This document shows positions 1 through 8,126 of a DNA stretch of 16,254 bases, piece by piece. Positions within the stretch are counted from its first letter, which is position 1. Each line of letters starts with the position of its first letter. The notes beneath the pieces were generated by a model, which saw only the letters and a list, made by a program, of their open reading frames with translations, made no database searches and had not been told where the DNA came from. The DNA comes from Pelagophyceae sp. CCMP2097 (taxonomy: Eukaryota > Sar > Pelagophyceae): assembly GCA_026770575.1 (NCBI GenBank), contig MU657251.1:1-16254 (forward strand), written 5' to 3'. The position numbers were made by a program, and so were the translations under genes.

Positions 1-125
1 CAATGAGGCTCCTGCTCGACCTCAACTCCCAATTTTAGCGATCGCATCAACCACCAATCGCTAAATCGGCCGAGTTGCTGTCTTTTTCTTCCCAAAGGTG
101 GAACCTCGGATTTGCTGGGCGACAG

Positions 126-168
<43 letters not shown>

Positions 169-373
169 TAATTGCCCCTGGTAATCCTTCAATCAAAGGA
201 CCCGAAGGGCCCTTACCGTAAACTGACGTTGAATAAACGGCAATCCGCGGCAAGGACCCTTCGGGTCCTCAACAATTGTAAGAAAGGTGCCCCGTATTTA
301 GCGATCTTTACTTTAATCAATCATCAAACAGTCGGCGCGGAGGGCGGAGGCGGGTGAAGGTGCGGTCGGGGAT
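1..373. other. Noncoding left flank with short inverted repeats
   Basis: No convincing coding exon is seen here. Apart from the GACA microsatellite, the stretch holds a perfect 9-bp inverted repeat (tttagcgat at 34-42 and atcgctaaa at 57-65, 14-nt loop), with the same 9-mer again at 297-305. A GC-rich inverted pair built on ggaccc-gaa-ggg is at about 198-212 and 255-269. It is AT-richer than the adjacent gene and probably includes the promoter of the gene starting at 374, but no core element can be named. Confidence 0.6.
121..168. repeat. (GACA)n tetranucleotide microsatellite
   Basis: About twelve tandem GACA units with two substitutions (GACG and AACA variants) are directly visible. It lies in noncoding DNA upstream of the first gene. 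No coding potential is claimed. Confidence 0.95.
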
Positions 374-1036
374 ATGTTGAGGCTCCTCGGAGGCGCGCTG
401 TGCGCCCTCGGGTGCTCCGCGCTCATGTCTTCGCGCAGCGCCGTCCCTAGCGTCGTGTCTTCGCGCAGCGCCGTCCCCAGCGTATTGCAGAGGCGGGTCT
501 CGTGCGAAGCGCGTCGGTGCGCAATGTCGCGGCACGGGTTCGTCTACGTCGCGGCTGCGGTGACGCTGGCGCCGCTCTCCTCGTCGGCGGCGTTCCCCGT
601 GGCCGACCCGACGAAGTGCCGCGGCTGGCTCGCGATTATCGACGGCGGCGCAAAAGCGCTGGCCGACCTCTTAAGGGACTGGGAGACCATCACGGCGAAG
701 AACGACGGCGACGCCGTGCGGCGCTACCTCGGCACGGTCGGCGACTCGTCGCCGCTGTCCCAGCTCCGGCCGGCGCTGCAGGGCGTGCTCCGCGCGTCGG
801 ACCTGCCGGCGGCGTTTGACGACGGGGCGTTCGCGGAAGCGTCCGAGGACGTCCTCGCCGACCTCCGCGCGGCAGAGGGTGTCGCCTACGGCTCAAACTT
901 CGCGGACTACTCGACGTCCGTCGGTTCCGGCGGCCTCTCGCCGGCCGCGACGCAGATCAAACAGTCGAGGGCCTACGTGCTGAAAGCGCAAAGGAGCTAC
1001 GCGGCCCTCGTCGCCACGCTCGAGCCGCTCCGATGA
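374..1036 (+). CDS. Predicted plastid thylakoid-lumen protein, helical, 220 aa
   Basis: A single uninterrupted frame of 220 codons. The N-terminus reads as a multipartite plastid leader: a hydrophobic signal peptide at residues 1-17 ending near GCSA, a Ser/Arg-rich stretch (18-50), then a second hydrophobic segment at about 54-73 (GFVYVAAAVTLAPLSSSAA) preceded by RR and followed by an A-x-A-like site, as expected for a thylakoid transfer domain. The mature part, from about FPVADPTKC, is about 145 residues, largely helical, with the pattern RRYLGTVG..SPL and a Tyr-rich end. That pattern recalls lumenal helical-bundle proteins associated with photosystem II (PsbQ/Psb31-like or the plant lumenal 16-17 kDa type), but the exact family is inference. 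The ATG at 374 was chosen because it supplies the signal peptide; internal ATGs at 425 and 524 would lose it. The leader carries a 30-bp tandem duplication. The stop lies 42 bp from the end of the convergent CSP41 gene. Confidence 0.7.
   Translation: MLRLLGGALCALGCSALMSSRSAVPSVVSSRSAVPSVLQRRVSCEARRCAMSRHGFVYVAAAVTLAPLSSSAAFPVADPTKCRGWLAIIDGGAKALADLLRDWETITAKNDGDAVRRYLGTVGDSSPLSQLRPALQGVLRASDLPAAFDDGAFAEASEDVLADLRAAEGVAYGSNFADYSTSVGSGGLSPAATQIKQSRAYVLKAQRSYAALVATLEPLR
426..485 (+). repeat. 30-bp tandem duplication inside the plastid leader
   Basis: Positions 426-455 and 456-485 are nearly identical (one t/c difference in the aligned core). The copies encode two successive ten-residue blocks ending SSRSAVPSV in the transit-peptide part of the lumenal protein. 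The reading frame is preserved. Confidence 0.9.
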
Positions 1037-1078
1037 CGTGTAACACACTTCGCCCGGGCGTCGGATGGTTGGATTTGG

Positions 1079-2237
1079 TTACTTGGGCACGGACTTTGCA
1101 AAGTCCTGCTTCAGATTGGCGCACTCTTCGAGCTTGTCGAGGGACGTGTCAAGGTCGCCCTCGTCGAGCTTGAGGGCGAGGAAGTCGTCCTTGTACCACG
1201 TCTTGAGGTCCTCGAGGACGTCGTGCTTGGCCCCGGCCCAGCCGAGGACGTCCTGCGCCTTGCGCGTGCGCACGGCGAAGCCCTCTGCGTTGGGGCGGAA
1301 AGGGAACGACGACTTGGTGCCGACGGTGAGCGACGCCACGATGGGCGACGGCTTGCCAAACGCGGCCGCGGCGGCGAGGCAGACGTCGTCGTAGGAGCAC
1401 ATCCGCGACGTGCCGACGTTGAAGACCTCGCCCGCCGCCTTTGCCTCGTTGCCGACGACGCACGACATCAAAGCGGCGACGTCGGCGCAGTGCGTGATCG
1501 ACACCGGCTGCTGCGCGTCGCCGGGCACGGCCATGGGGATGTCGCGAACGACGCGGTTCAGGAACCAGTCGAGGTATTCGCGCTTGTTCGTGTAGGGGCC
1601 ATAAATGTACTGGGGCCGGAAGGCGCACCACTTACCCGGGAGCTCCGCCTCGAGCGATAGCTCCACCTCGCGCTGCCCCGTCACCTTGACGGCGTGCGTC
1701 TCCTTGAGGATGCCGTTCGTCGTGTACATGCCCGCCGACGACACGAACGCGTAGAACGCGTCCGTCTTCTTGGCCAGCGCCACGTACGCGGCCGCGTCGG
1801 CCGGGCTCTTGGCGTAATTGTCGAAAATGTGCGTCACCTCGACGCCCGCGAGCGCCGCCTCGACGGCGGCAGCGTCGGTCACGTCGGCGCACCAGACGAC
1901 GTTGACGTTGTCGAGGTCGTCGTACCTAGAGAGGCCCGTTCTTGCGCGGCGGGGCGCGCTGGAACGCACTTGGAGTAGGGGAGCTTCGTCTTCTTGGCGG
2001 CGGCGTCCTGGAGGATCGTCACGCCGACGTCCTTGGCGCGCAGCGCGGCGGCCAAATGGAAGCCGATCTCGCCTGCAAGATACGCCGTCGTCGCGACGCC
2101 TTATTCGTCTTTGACGGCCACGCACCGTGGCCGCCGCCCTTGTTCTGGACGATGACGGCGTGGCCGCCCATGCGCGGCGCGGCGCGGGACAGCGCCGCCG
2201 CCGTGGCCGACAGCGCGAGCAGGCCGTACAACATCAT
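1079..2237 (-). CDS. CSP41: CSP41-type chloroplast RNA-binding atypical SDR, 353 aa, three exons
   Basis: Gene model: complement(join(1079..1925,1970..2072,2126..2237)), 1062 nt including the stop. Exon 1 gives a signal/plastid leader (MMLYGLLALSATAAALSRAAP) followed by the first Rossmann strand and a dinucleotide-loop-like NKGGGHG. Exon 2 continues EIGFHLAAALRAKDVGVTIL and ends LPYS. Exon 3 holds the rest, with VSSAGMY, FRPQYIYGP, VSITHCADVA, FNVGTS and WYKDDF. These are hallmarks of CSP41 (chloroplast stem-loop-binding protein, NAD-dependent epimerase/dehydratase fold), which in plants binds and stabilises chloroplast mRNA and rRNA. The typical YxxxK catalytic pair of active epimerases is not evident, as known for CSP41. 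Both introns (53 and 44 nt) start GTGCGT and end CAG or TAG, with phases that restore the family sequence exactly. The ATG at 2237 is the first of a Met-Met pair. Which paralogue (a or b) it represents is uncertain. Confidence 0.9.
1926..1969 (-). other. CSP41 intron 2 (44 nt)
   Basis: On the minus strand it begins GTGCGTTC and ends CTCTAG. Splicing joins LPYS to KYDDLDNVNVVWC in phase. It is the shortest well-supported intron in the window. Confidence 0.88.
2073..2125 (-). other. CSP41 intron 1 (53 nt)
   Basis: On the minus strand it begins GTGCGTGG and ends CTTGCAG. Splicing joins ...GGGHG to EIGFHL..., restoring the conserved dinucleotide-binding segment. Confidence 0.9.
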
Positions 2238-2448
2238 GGCAACCTCAAGCAAATCGACCCTTGACCCTGAACGCCACGCCCTTTTCGGCGACCCCGAGAC
2301 TTCCAAGTTTTTGCGAAACGAGACTTCGCCCGGCCGCCCGGGACCTGCGCACGATAGCACCAGCAAACCCAGGGAAGTGACCGGGCCTCGAGAGCTCGTC
2401 GCTGTCTGGAGCACTCGCCGGCGATTCGCAGAGGCTCGGCGGCTCACG
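2238..2448. promoter_or_regulatory. Divergent intergenic region (CSP41 / glycosyltransferase-like)
   Basis: This 211-bp gap separates the start codons of two divergently read genes, so by position it should contain both promoters. No TATA box or other named element is recognisable. Inference from layout only. Confidence 0.4.
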
Positions 2449-4150
2449 ATGCCTTGCCGCCTGCGCTCGGCGCTGCTGCTCTGCGCGGCGCTGTTGGGCC
2501 GCGGCGCGGGCGGCGCGGCCGAGGCGAAGAACGCGCTCATCGTCGTGTGCTTCGCCGACCACGCAGTCTCGACGAAACGGTGCGCCTCTCGACTCGTGAA
2601 CCAACTGCGCCTTCGCAGCACCGGCTCGCTTCCGTCGCACGCCGACCGCGCAGGCACCTCTTCAACGACCACGTCGTGGGCTGCCAGATCACGGTCGCGT
2701 CGTTCCGCCTCGCCAACAGCGTCGACGACGCGAGTCTTGCTATTCTCCTGTCGCCCTTGGTGTGCTTGAAAACCGGTGCTCTGTGGACCCACGCCCGCCC
2801 GGCAGGTCTTCATCCTGACGCCGACGCTCGCGATGGTCGACCCGGCGCTGAAGCGCGTCGCGGCCCGCGACGCGGGAGTGCACATACTCGCCATGGGCCC
2901 GGGGTGCGTCGGCCGGCCGTCCTGGGACGATGTTCTCAAAAGAGCGCGTAGGCCGTACCCGGTGTTCGGCGGCGCGGCGCTGCCGTTGCGCGGCCCGGAG
3001 GGCCACTTTACGGGCAACTGCTTGCGTCACGTCTGGTACGCGACGGCGTTGCGCGGCGACGCGTCGGGCTACGAGAATGTCATGATCGCAGACGGATCCG
3101 TGCGACTCGCGACTTGCGACCCTTCCAAGGCGACGCGTGGAAGACGACGCGTGGAAGGCTGACCTCCGCACGCTAGGACGTCTTCTTCCAGAGGGACCCC
3201 TTTGAGCTCTCGGCCAAGCTCGGCCCCGCCGTGGTGCGGTTCCTGCGATGCCCGGGTTCCTTTCGACACCGCCGCTCCCGTCGAATATGGCTATCCAAAC
3301 GCGCAGGATTTGATCTTTTTCGGGGACCGCGCCGACGATTTCAAAGAGGGCGAGCGGTATTTCCGCCTCCGAATGAACCAGTGCGCCGACAAGACGCTCA
3401 CCGCGCCGGTACGCCGAAAGCGTGCAAGGCACATGCCGGCGTCCTCGACGTGCCGACCGTAGGACCACCTCGACCGCATCAACAGCGACTTTCGAGGGAT
3501 CTACGCCAACGGCGGCCTCCTGCTCGGCAAAGCGCAGGCCATGCGAGCGCCGTCGTCCCATGGCACTCGGTTCGATCATGACGAGGGGGTATTTCGTTAG
3601 GTTGAGCCTCTCCACGAGCGTCGAGAAGCTCGCAGTCGCGTGCGCCTTCTGGGAGTCTGTAAGGACTCTTTCGACCCTGCGTGCCCTCATTTTATCCAAT
3701 GCGGACGGTCGACCCCGAAGATACGTGCGTCCATCCATCGGCTCTAGGATCAAGGTTTGGTCAACTTTGCGCGACACTTGGAGATGAAGACTCGAAGTGA
3801 GCCGGACTCTTGCATTCGAAGCGTCGATTGCAGCTGCGCGGCATTTTCATACCTAGGCCCCGGCGCCGTCGTCGCCTTTGCCGACAAGACGCACTCCGTC
3901 TCCATGGTGCGTCTGTCGTTTTGGCGCGGTTGCCGAGGCCCCTAAGGCGCGTATTCGAGCCCGGGCCTGCTAGGGCCACTACGCGTGGCCGACGCGCGAT
4001 TCGTCGGGCCAGCTGCTGAGCCTCGAGACGCGCGAGCCGCTGTACATCGTGCACCAGTACTATTCAGGCCAGCACCACAAGGATCTCGGTCTCTACTTTG
4101 CAAAAGTCAAGCCCTGGCTCCACGAGGCCGCCAAGCCCGTCGCCAGATGA
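2449..4150 (+). CDS. Predicted secretory-pathway glycosyltransferase-like protein, about ten exons
   Basis: The coding frame switches repeatedly, and each switch fits a short GT..AG intron. Best model: join(2449..2579,2654..2759,2806..3099,3177..3233,3307..3408,3463..3551,3601..3658,3748..3796,3857..3906,3974..4150), about 370 aa. The 5' exons, the DVFFQ junction and the last three exons are well supported; the 3538-3747 part is uncertain. Exon 1 encodes a signal peptide (LRSALLLCAALLG) and a first strand ALIVVCFADHAV. Later come NVMIADGS|DVFFQRDPF, a DxD-like acidic motif region, then GIYANGGLLLGKAQ, the acidic pair DQGLVNF, and near the end EPLYIVHQYY. This order (D-rich strand, Y-x-N-x-G-x-L-x-G, DQxxxN, C-terminal HQY) is that of nucleotide-diphospho-sugar transferases of the GT-A fold. 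The acceptor sugar and exact family are unknown. The internal segment 2904-2951 (48 nt, GTGCGTC..GTAG, no stop) may be an extra intron. A degraded copy is possible but not needed to explain the data. Confidence 0.6.
2580..2653 (+). other. Glycosyltransferase-like gene, intron 1 (74 nt)
   Basis: Begins GTGCGCC and ends GCGCAG. Joins VSTK-R to HLFNDHVVGCQ in phase 2. The splice removes a frame change that would otherwise break the protein. Confidence 0.8.
3100..3176 (+). other. Glycosyltransferase-like gene, intron before the DVFFQ motif (77 nt)
   Basis: Begins GTGCGACT and ends ACGCTAG. Removing it fuses NVMIADGS directly to DVFFQRDPFE, the acidic motif typical of these transferases. The phase is 0 on both sides. 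Confidence 0.8.
3797..3856 (+). other. Glycosyltransferase-like gene, intron after DQGLVNF exon (60 nt)
   Basis: Begins GTGAGCC and ends ACCTAG. It joins HLEMKTR through a split Ser codon to PGAVVAFADKTHSVSM. The next intron (3907-3973, GTGCGTCT..TGCTAG) leads to the GHYAWPTRD exon. Confidence 0.72.
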
Positions 4151-4409
4151 CCCCCGCCATCTCAAACTGGGGTCGCGATCGCTCGGGAACGGAAGCACGC
4201 GTTTAGGGACCCTATTCTGTCTTGTCAATATGTATCAAAATTAACCGATGCGGACGATAGCGCAAGGCTCCCCCGACCCCACACGGCGGACCCCTCCGCC
4301 GTCCTCTGCTTCCCCATCAAAAGTCCAACGGACCGAAATTTTGCGCAAAAAGCAAAAGTCGGACTCGGCGAGAAGTGAGTCGCGCCAGGTCCACGGTCAC
4401 CACGGCAGG

Positions 4410-5652
4410 ATGGCGCGTCGCTACGACTCGAACGTGACAACATTTTCGCCGGAGGGTGCGTCTCTCGCCGGCGGCGCGCCGCGGCCGCCGCGCGCGCGCG
4501 CTTTTGCGCGGCGTTTTGAATATTGTGGCATAGGTCGGCTGCACCAGGTCGAGTACGCCGTCGAGGCGATCAACAACGCGGGCACGGCCGTGGGCATCCT
4601 GGCGACGGACGGCGTCGTCCTCGCCGGCGAGAAGCAAAAGGTGACGAAGCTGCTCGAGGCGCCAAAGTCATCTGAGAAGATTTACAAGCTCGACGAACAC
4701 ATCGCCACCGTCGTCGCGGGCCTCACCGCCGACGCGTGCGCCCCCCCCCCCCCCCCCCCCCCGCTCGAGCGCGGCAGCGCCGGCGGCGCCCCGCGGCGAC
4801 GGGCCGCCGCCGAGGTGGCGAATTTTGAACGCCGGGCGCGCGCCGCGGCGCCGGCGCCGGCCTCGGCGACGCGCCAGACGCGCTGCGCATAGGAACATCC
4901 TGGTAAACGAAGCGCGCGTCGCGGCGCAGCGCTACACGTACCAATACGGTGCGACGCCGGGCCGTCGCTCGTTGCTCGCAGGGGGGACCCTTTGCTTTCT
5001 CTTCGCGTGGTCGCCTCGACGCGCACCTCTTCGCTTCTGCCAGGCGAGCAGATCCCGGTGGAGCAGCTCGTGGAGAAGGTGTGCAACCACAAGCAGCTGT
5101 ACACGCAGTACGGCGGCCAGCGGCCGTTTGGCGTCAAGTTCCTCTTCGCCGGGTACGACGAGCACTTTGGGTACCAGTTGTACATGTCCGACCCGTCGGG
5201 CAACTACTCTGGCTGGAAGGCCACGTGCATGGGTGCGTCGCCGCGCCCGACGGCGCCGAAAAGCGGCGCGCAAAGGGCCGCGAAGACGCAAAGACGCGTC
5301 TTGCGAAGACGCGCCTTGCGCAGGCCAGAACGCCAACGCGGGCCAGTCGCTGCTGAAGAACGAGTACGAAGAGGGGCTGGACACGGACGCGTGCGTGAAG
5401 CTGGCGCTTAAGGTCCGTCCTTCCAGTCTGCCTGCCCCGTCGTGCCTCTATATTCTTCTTGTTCAGGTGCTGTACAAGACGATGGACTCGCTCTCGGCGG
5501 ATTCGCTCGACCTCTTTAAGCTGCAACGGCAAAGCGACGGCACGCTGGTCCACACCATCTTCCCCAGCGACGAGGTGCAGAAGCTTCTGGACGAGGTCAA
5601 GGCGGAGCAGGAGGCGCAGGCCGCCGCAGAGGGCAAGACAGCAGACTCCTAG
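4410..5652 (+). CDS. PSMA4: 20S proteasome alpha subunit type 4 (alpha-3), 255 aa, six exons
   Basis: Gene model: join(4410..4455,4534..4735,4893..4948,5044..5232,5324..5412,5467..5652), 768 nt including the stop. It forms an outer alpha ring subunit of the 20S proteasome, acting in the cytosol and nucleus in ubiquitin-dependent proteolysis. The N-terminal alpha signature is complete after splicing: [26 protein letters not shown]. Later family blocks follow: [77 protein letters not shown], and [12 protein letters not shown]. These match type 4 better than other alpha subunits. The length is close to that of animal and plant homologues (about 250-261 aa). It carries no catalytic Thr, as expected for an alpha subunit. 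The C-terminus is Ala/Glu/Lys-rich. All five introns are GT..AG; four begin GTGCG and one GTCCGT. Intron 2 carries an uninterrupted 22-C run. Confidence 0.95.
4456..4533 (+). other. PSMA4 intron 1 (78 nt)
   Basis: Begins GTGCGTCT and ends GGCATAG. It splits the Gly codon of the SPEGRL motif. Confidence 0.92.
4736..4892 (+). other. PSMA4 intron 2 (157 nt) with C22 homopolymer
   Basis: Begins GTGCG immediately followed by 22 C residues (4741-4762) and ends GCGCATAG. Splicing joins LTADA to NILVNEARV in phase. It is the longest well-supported intron in the window and extremely GC-rich. Confidence 0.92.
4741..4762. repeat. C22 homopolymer run
   Basis: Twenty-two uninterrupted C residues inside PSMA4 intron 2, five bases after the 5' splice site. 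The true length may differ, because such runs are error-prone in sequencing. Confidence 0.85.
4949..5043 (+). other. PSMA4 intron 3 (95 nt)
   Basis: Begins GTGCGACG and ends TGCCAG. Joins RYTYQY-G to [11 protein letters not shown]. Confidence 0.9.
5233..5323 (+). other. PSMA4 intron 4 (91 nt)
   Basis: Begins GTGCGTCG and ends TGCGCAG. Joins ATCM-G to [14 protein letters not shown]. Confidence 0.9.
5413..5466 (+). other. PSMA4 intron 5 (54 nt)
   Basis: Begins GTCCGTCC and ends TGTTCAG. Joins KLALK to VLYKTMDS in phase 0. It has a pyrimidine-rich 3' part, unlike many of the other introns. Confidence 0.88.
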
Positions 5653-5847
5653 ACGCCACGGGCGCGCACGATGCCCAGGGCCCGCCGCCGCGACGACCCG
5701 GGGACTCGTCGATCTCTAAGAGCGACCCCCGTCTCAGATTCAGCCCTTTGGCTTGTTTTGTTCAAATCCACCTTCGCCGAAGAACCTTTTTGCCGACTTG
5801 CCGACTTGAGTCGGAGTCCTTTCAAGTTGTGAGGGCAGGCGCTTCGG

Positions 5848-7808
5848 ATGGCGAGCCTGGTCTTCGAGGTGGTGTTGCTGCGGTCGTCTACGAGCGAGCC
5901 CTGGGGCCTGCAGCTGGAGTACCAGCTCTTCAAGCAGCCGGCGGGGTCGGCAGAGCACTGGGGGTGCTTTTGCGTCGTCGCGATGAAGCCCGCCTGCCCG
6001 GCGGGGCGCTGTGCGTCGCCCGCGCCCGCCCGGACCGCGCCAACCCGCGCCAACCCGCGCCGCGCGCACGCGGAGCCGCAGGCAAGGCGCTCCGCGTCGG
6101 CGACGCCATCATCGGTATCGACGGAAAGGCCGTGCGAAGCGAGCAGCGAGACGACTTCGCAGACTTCCTCGCCAGACTTAACGCCTCGGGCCGAGCCGTG
6201 CAGCTCACGGTCGAACGAAACAAAAAAGCCGCCACTTCGACGCGAATGCCGAACCCCACCGAGGTCCGTGCGACGACAGCTCGCACACGCGCGCCGGACC
6301 CGCGGCGCCCCGAAGAACGCTATTAGGTCGTCTTCGACGGCGACGACGACGGTACTCTTTGATGCATGGAGAGGCGACCCAAAGGCACGTCCGCGGTAGG
6401 CGTGCACGTCGTCGTGCGGTGCGAGCGCGAGCGCGGGAATCTGCGCGAGCGCGGGTCGACGATTATCCAATTCATGCTCCCCGCGCCGGCGTGGGCGCCG
6501 TCCTTTGACGAAGTCGGCGACGAGGCAAAGGACGGAGTCGGCGACGAGGTACTCTTGGAGAGGCCCCGCGCGCACCTCTTGCAACGCGGCGCTAGGGCGG
6601 CGCGGCGTTTCCCGGCGCAGCCGGCGACGCCGCGGCGGACTTTGACGACGACGACGATTTCGGCGAATTTACGCACGAGGGCGCGTCCGGGCCGCCGGAC
6701 GGCGACGGCGCGGCTGCTGACGCACCAATCGCCGAGGCGACGCCCGAAAAAGAGGCGGCCGCGGCCGCGCCCACAACCCCCGCGGCCGCGGCGGGCGAGG
6801 GTGACGGAGCCTGCGACGAGGCGCCCGCCGCCGTCGACGAGCACGCAGCGAGCAGCACCGACGGCGCGGCCGCCGACGGCGCAGCCGACGACGGCGCGGC
6901 CACCGACGTTGCGGCCGCCGACGTTGCGGCCGCCGACGCCAGCGCCGTCGGTGGAGGCGCCACGCGCGGCCCCAGCGAGTCGTTTACTAGCAACTTTTCC
7001 GAAGACGCCGACTCGGAGATGGGGACGCCGTCGCTCTCCCCGCAGCTCGCCGTCGACGGCGCGCGCATTTTGAAACTCGTCCTCCCACCGCGCGACGACG
7101 ACCTCTCAGAAACCGAAGAGGAAGCGGCGTTTGCGTCCGTCGGGGAGTACGCCGCGGCGGCCATCGCCGAGGCGGCCGTCGCCGAGGCGGCCGTCGCCGA
7201 GGCAGCCGGCGCCGAGGCGGCGCCGCAGCCGCCGGCGGCGGCGGCCGCGGCGGCGGGCGGCGGCGCCTGCGAGATCGACCGCACAGCGGCGTCGCGCCTC
7301 ATGTGCGTCTGAAGGCCTCAATGGGGCTTCCCTGCCGTGTTTATGGTGCCCCGGGCATCACTCTTTCGCAGGTTTGTGCCGCTCGACGACGACGCCTGCC
7401 GAGGCGCGCGCTTCGCCGGCACTATCCCGCGCGCAGACGGCTCGTCGCGTGGCACGTACTTTGCGCCGCTCCGGCCCGGCGATGTGAGTCGAACCCATTT
7501 GGTGGAAGCGCGAGCGCATTCGGCGCGACGCAAAGCGCCAGGCCCTGGTGGCGATTGACGGCGAGTGCGTCGTCCAAAAAGAGTACTCGGACCTCCTCGC
7601 GGCGCTGCGACGGCCGCTGCCGCTCACGCTCACGTTTGCGTGCGTTTGCGTTTGCGCACGTCTGCGCAAGGGCCCGCCGGCGCGAAGCGGCGACGCGCCT
7701 TGGATTAGGCGCGTGGCGGACGTCGACGAAGACGAGCCGCAGATCACTTCGCCGGACAAGCCAAAGGCGCCGTCGTTCATGACCAAGTTCGTCAGGAGCT
7801 TTGCCTAA
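5848..7808 (+). CDS. PDZ-domain protein with acidic Ala-rich linker, 511 aa, eight exons
   Basis: Gene model: join(5848..6010,6082..6263,6327..6351,6400..6548,6596..7302,7372..7483,7542..7639,7709..7808), 1536 nt including the stop; all phases agree. Residues 1-115 form a PDZ domain: strand FEVVLLR, carboxylate-loop-like PWGLQLE, then ALRVGDAIIGIDGKAV, a helix DDFADFLARLN and final strand AVQLTVER. Residues 116-173 are VVFDGDDDGVHVVVRCERE... of unknown fold. Residues 174 to about 395 are low-complexity, rich in Ala, Asp, Glu and Gly, with short repeats such as DVAAA and EAAVA. Residues of about 400-485 form a second, more diverged PDZ-like unit (RPGD|ALVAIDGECV, helix YSDLLAALRR, strand PLPLTLTF). 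The C-terminus ends MTKFVRSFA. Proteins of this kind act as scaffolds; no signal peptide or catalytic domain is visible, so the partner is unknown. Intron 7640-7708 has a length divisible by three and no stop, so it could be retained. Confidence 0.75.
6596..7302 (+). repeat. Low-complexity Ala/Asp/Glu-rich exon of the PDZ gene
   Basis: This single 707-nt exon encodes mostly A, D, E, G and P. Short DNA direct repeats are visible, for example the gacgttgcggccgcc pair near 6905-6934 and the gccgaggcggccgtc repeats near 7165-7200. A less repetitive acidic island (SNFSEDADSEMGTPS and LPPRDDDLSETEEE) lies at about 6990-7130. The composition makes other frames open by chance. Confidence 0.8.
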
Positions 7809-8126
7809 GCCAAAGGACCGCATCGCCGAAGGACCAGCGCAAAGGACGCCCCCGCACGTCGTCGGAAGAGTAATCTTGCCCTGAACTTCACTAAGGAGAC
7901 TGGGTCGGTGCCTCCCGACTGCGCCACCGAGAGCGAAGCCCGGAGTGCCTGAACGAGTCCGGCGCCGCTCCCTGCCTCGACGAATTGTGGCCCGCCAAGG
8001 GTCCCGCGGATCCCGAGCCGCGCGCGCAGGGGGAATTCTTGAAAGTAAACTTTTGCCGAATTTTCGGCGAAGGGACCGTGTAGACCGCGCTTCTGACAGC
8101 AGAGACGGTGAGACGTCGTTGACATC

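Noticed and set aside
3100..3176. Reading the stop after CDPSKATRGRRRVEG as gene disruption
   Set aside because: A GTGCG..CTAG intron placed here removes the stop and restores IADGS|DVFFQ in phase, so a pseudogene explanation is unnecessary.
2019..3777. Long minus-strand frames over the glycosyltransferase-like gene
   Set aside because: Only the part at 2126-2237 is coding (CSP41 exon 1). The rest shows no family motifs, while the plus strand gives coherent spliced exons.
6592..7302. Long open frame on the minus strand rich in Ala/Ser
   Set aside because: It is the shadow of the low-complexity PDZ exon, whose plus-strand frame is supported by phase-consistent splicing to PDZ sequence on both sides.
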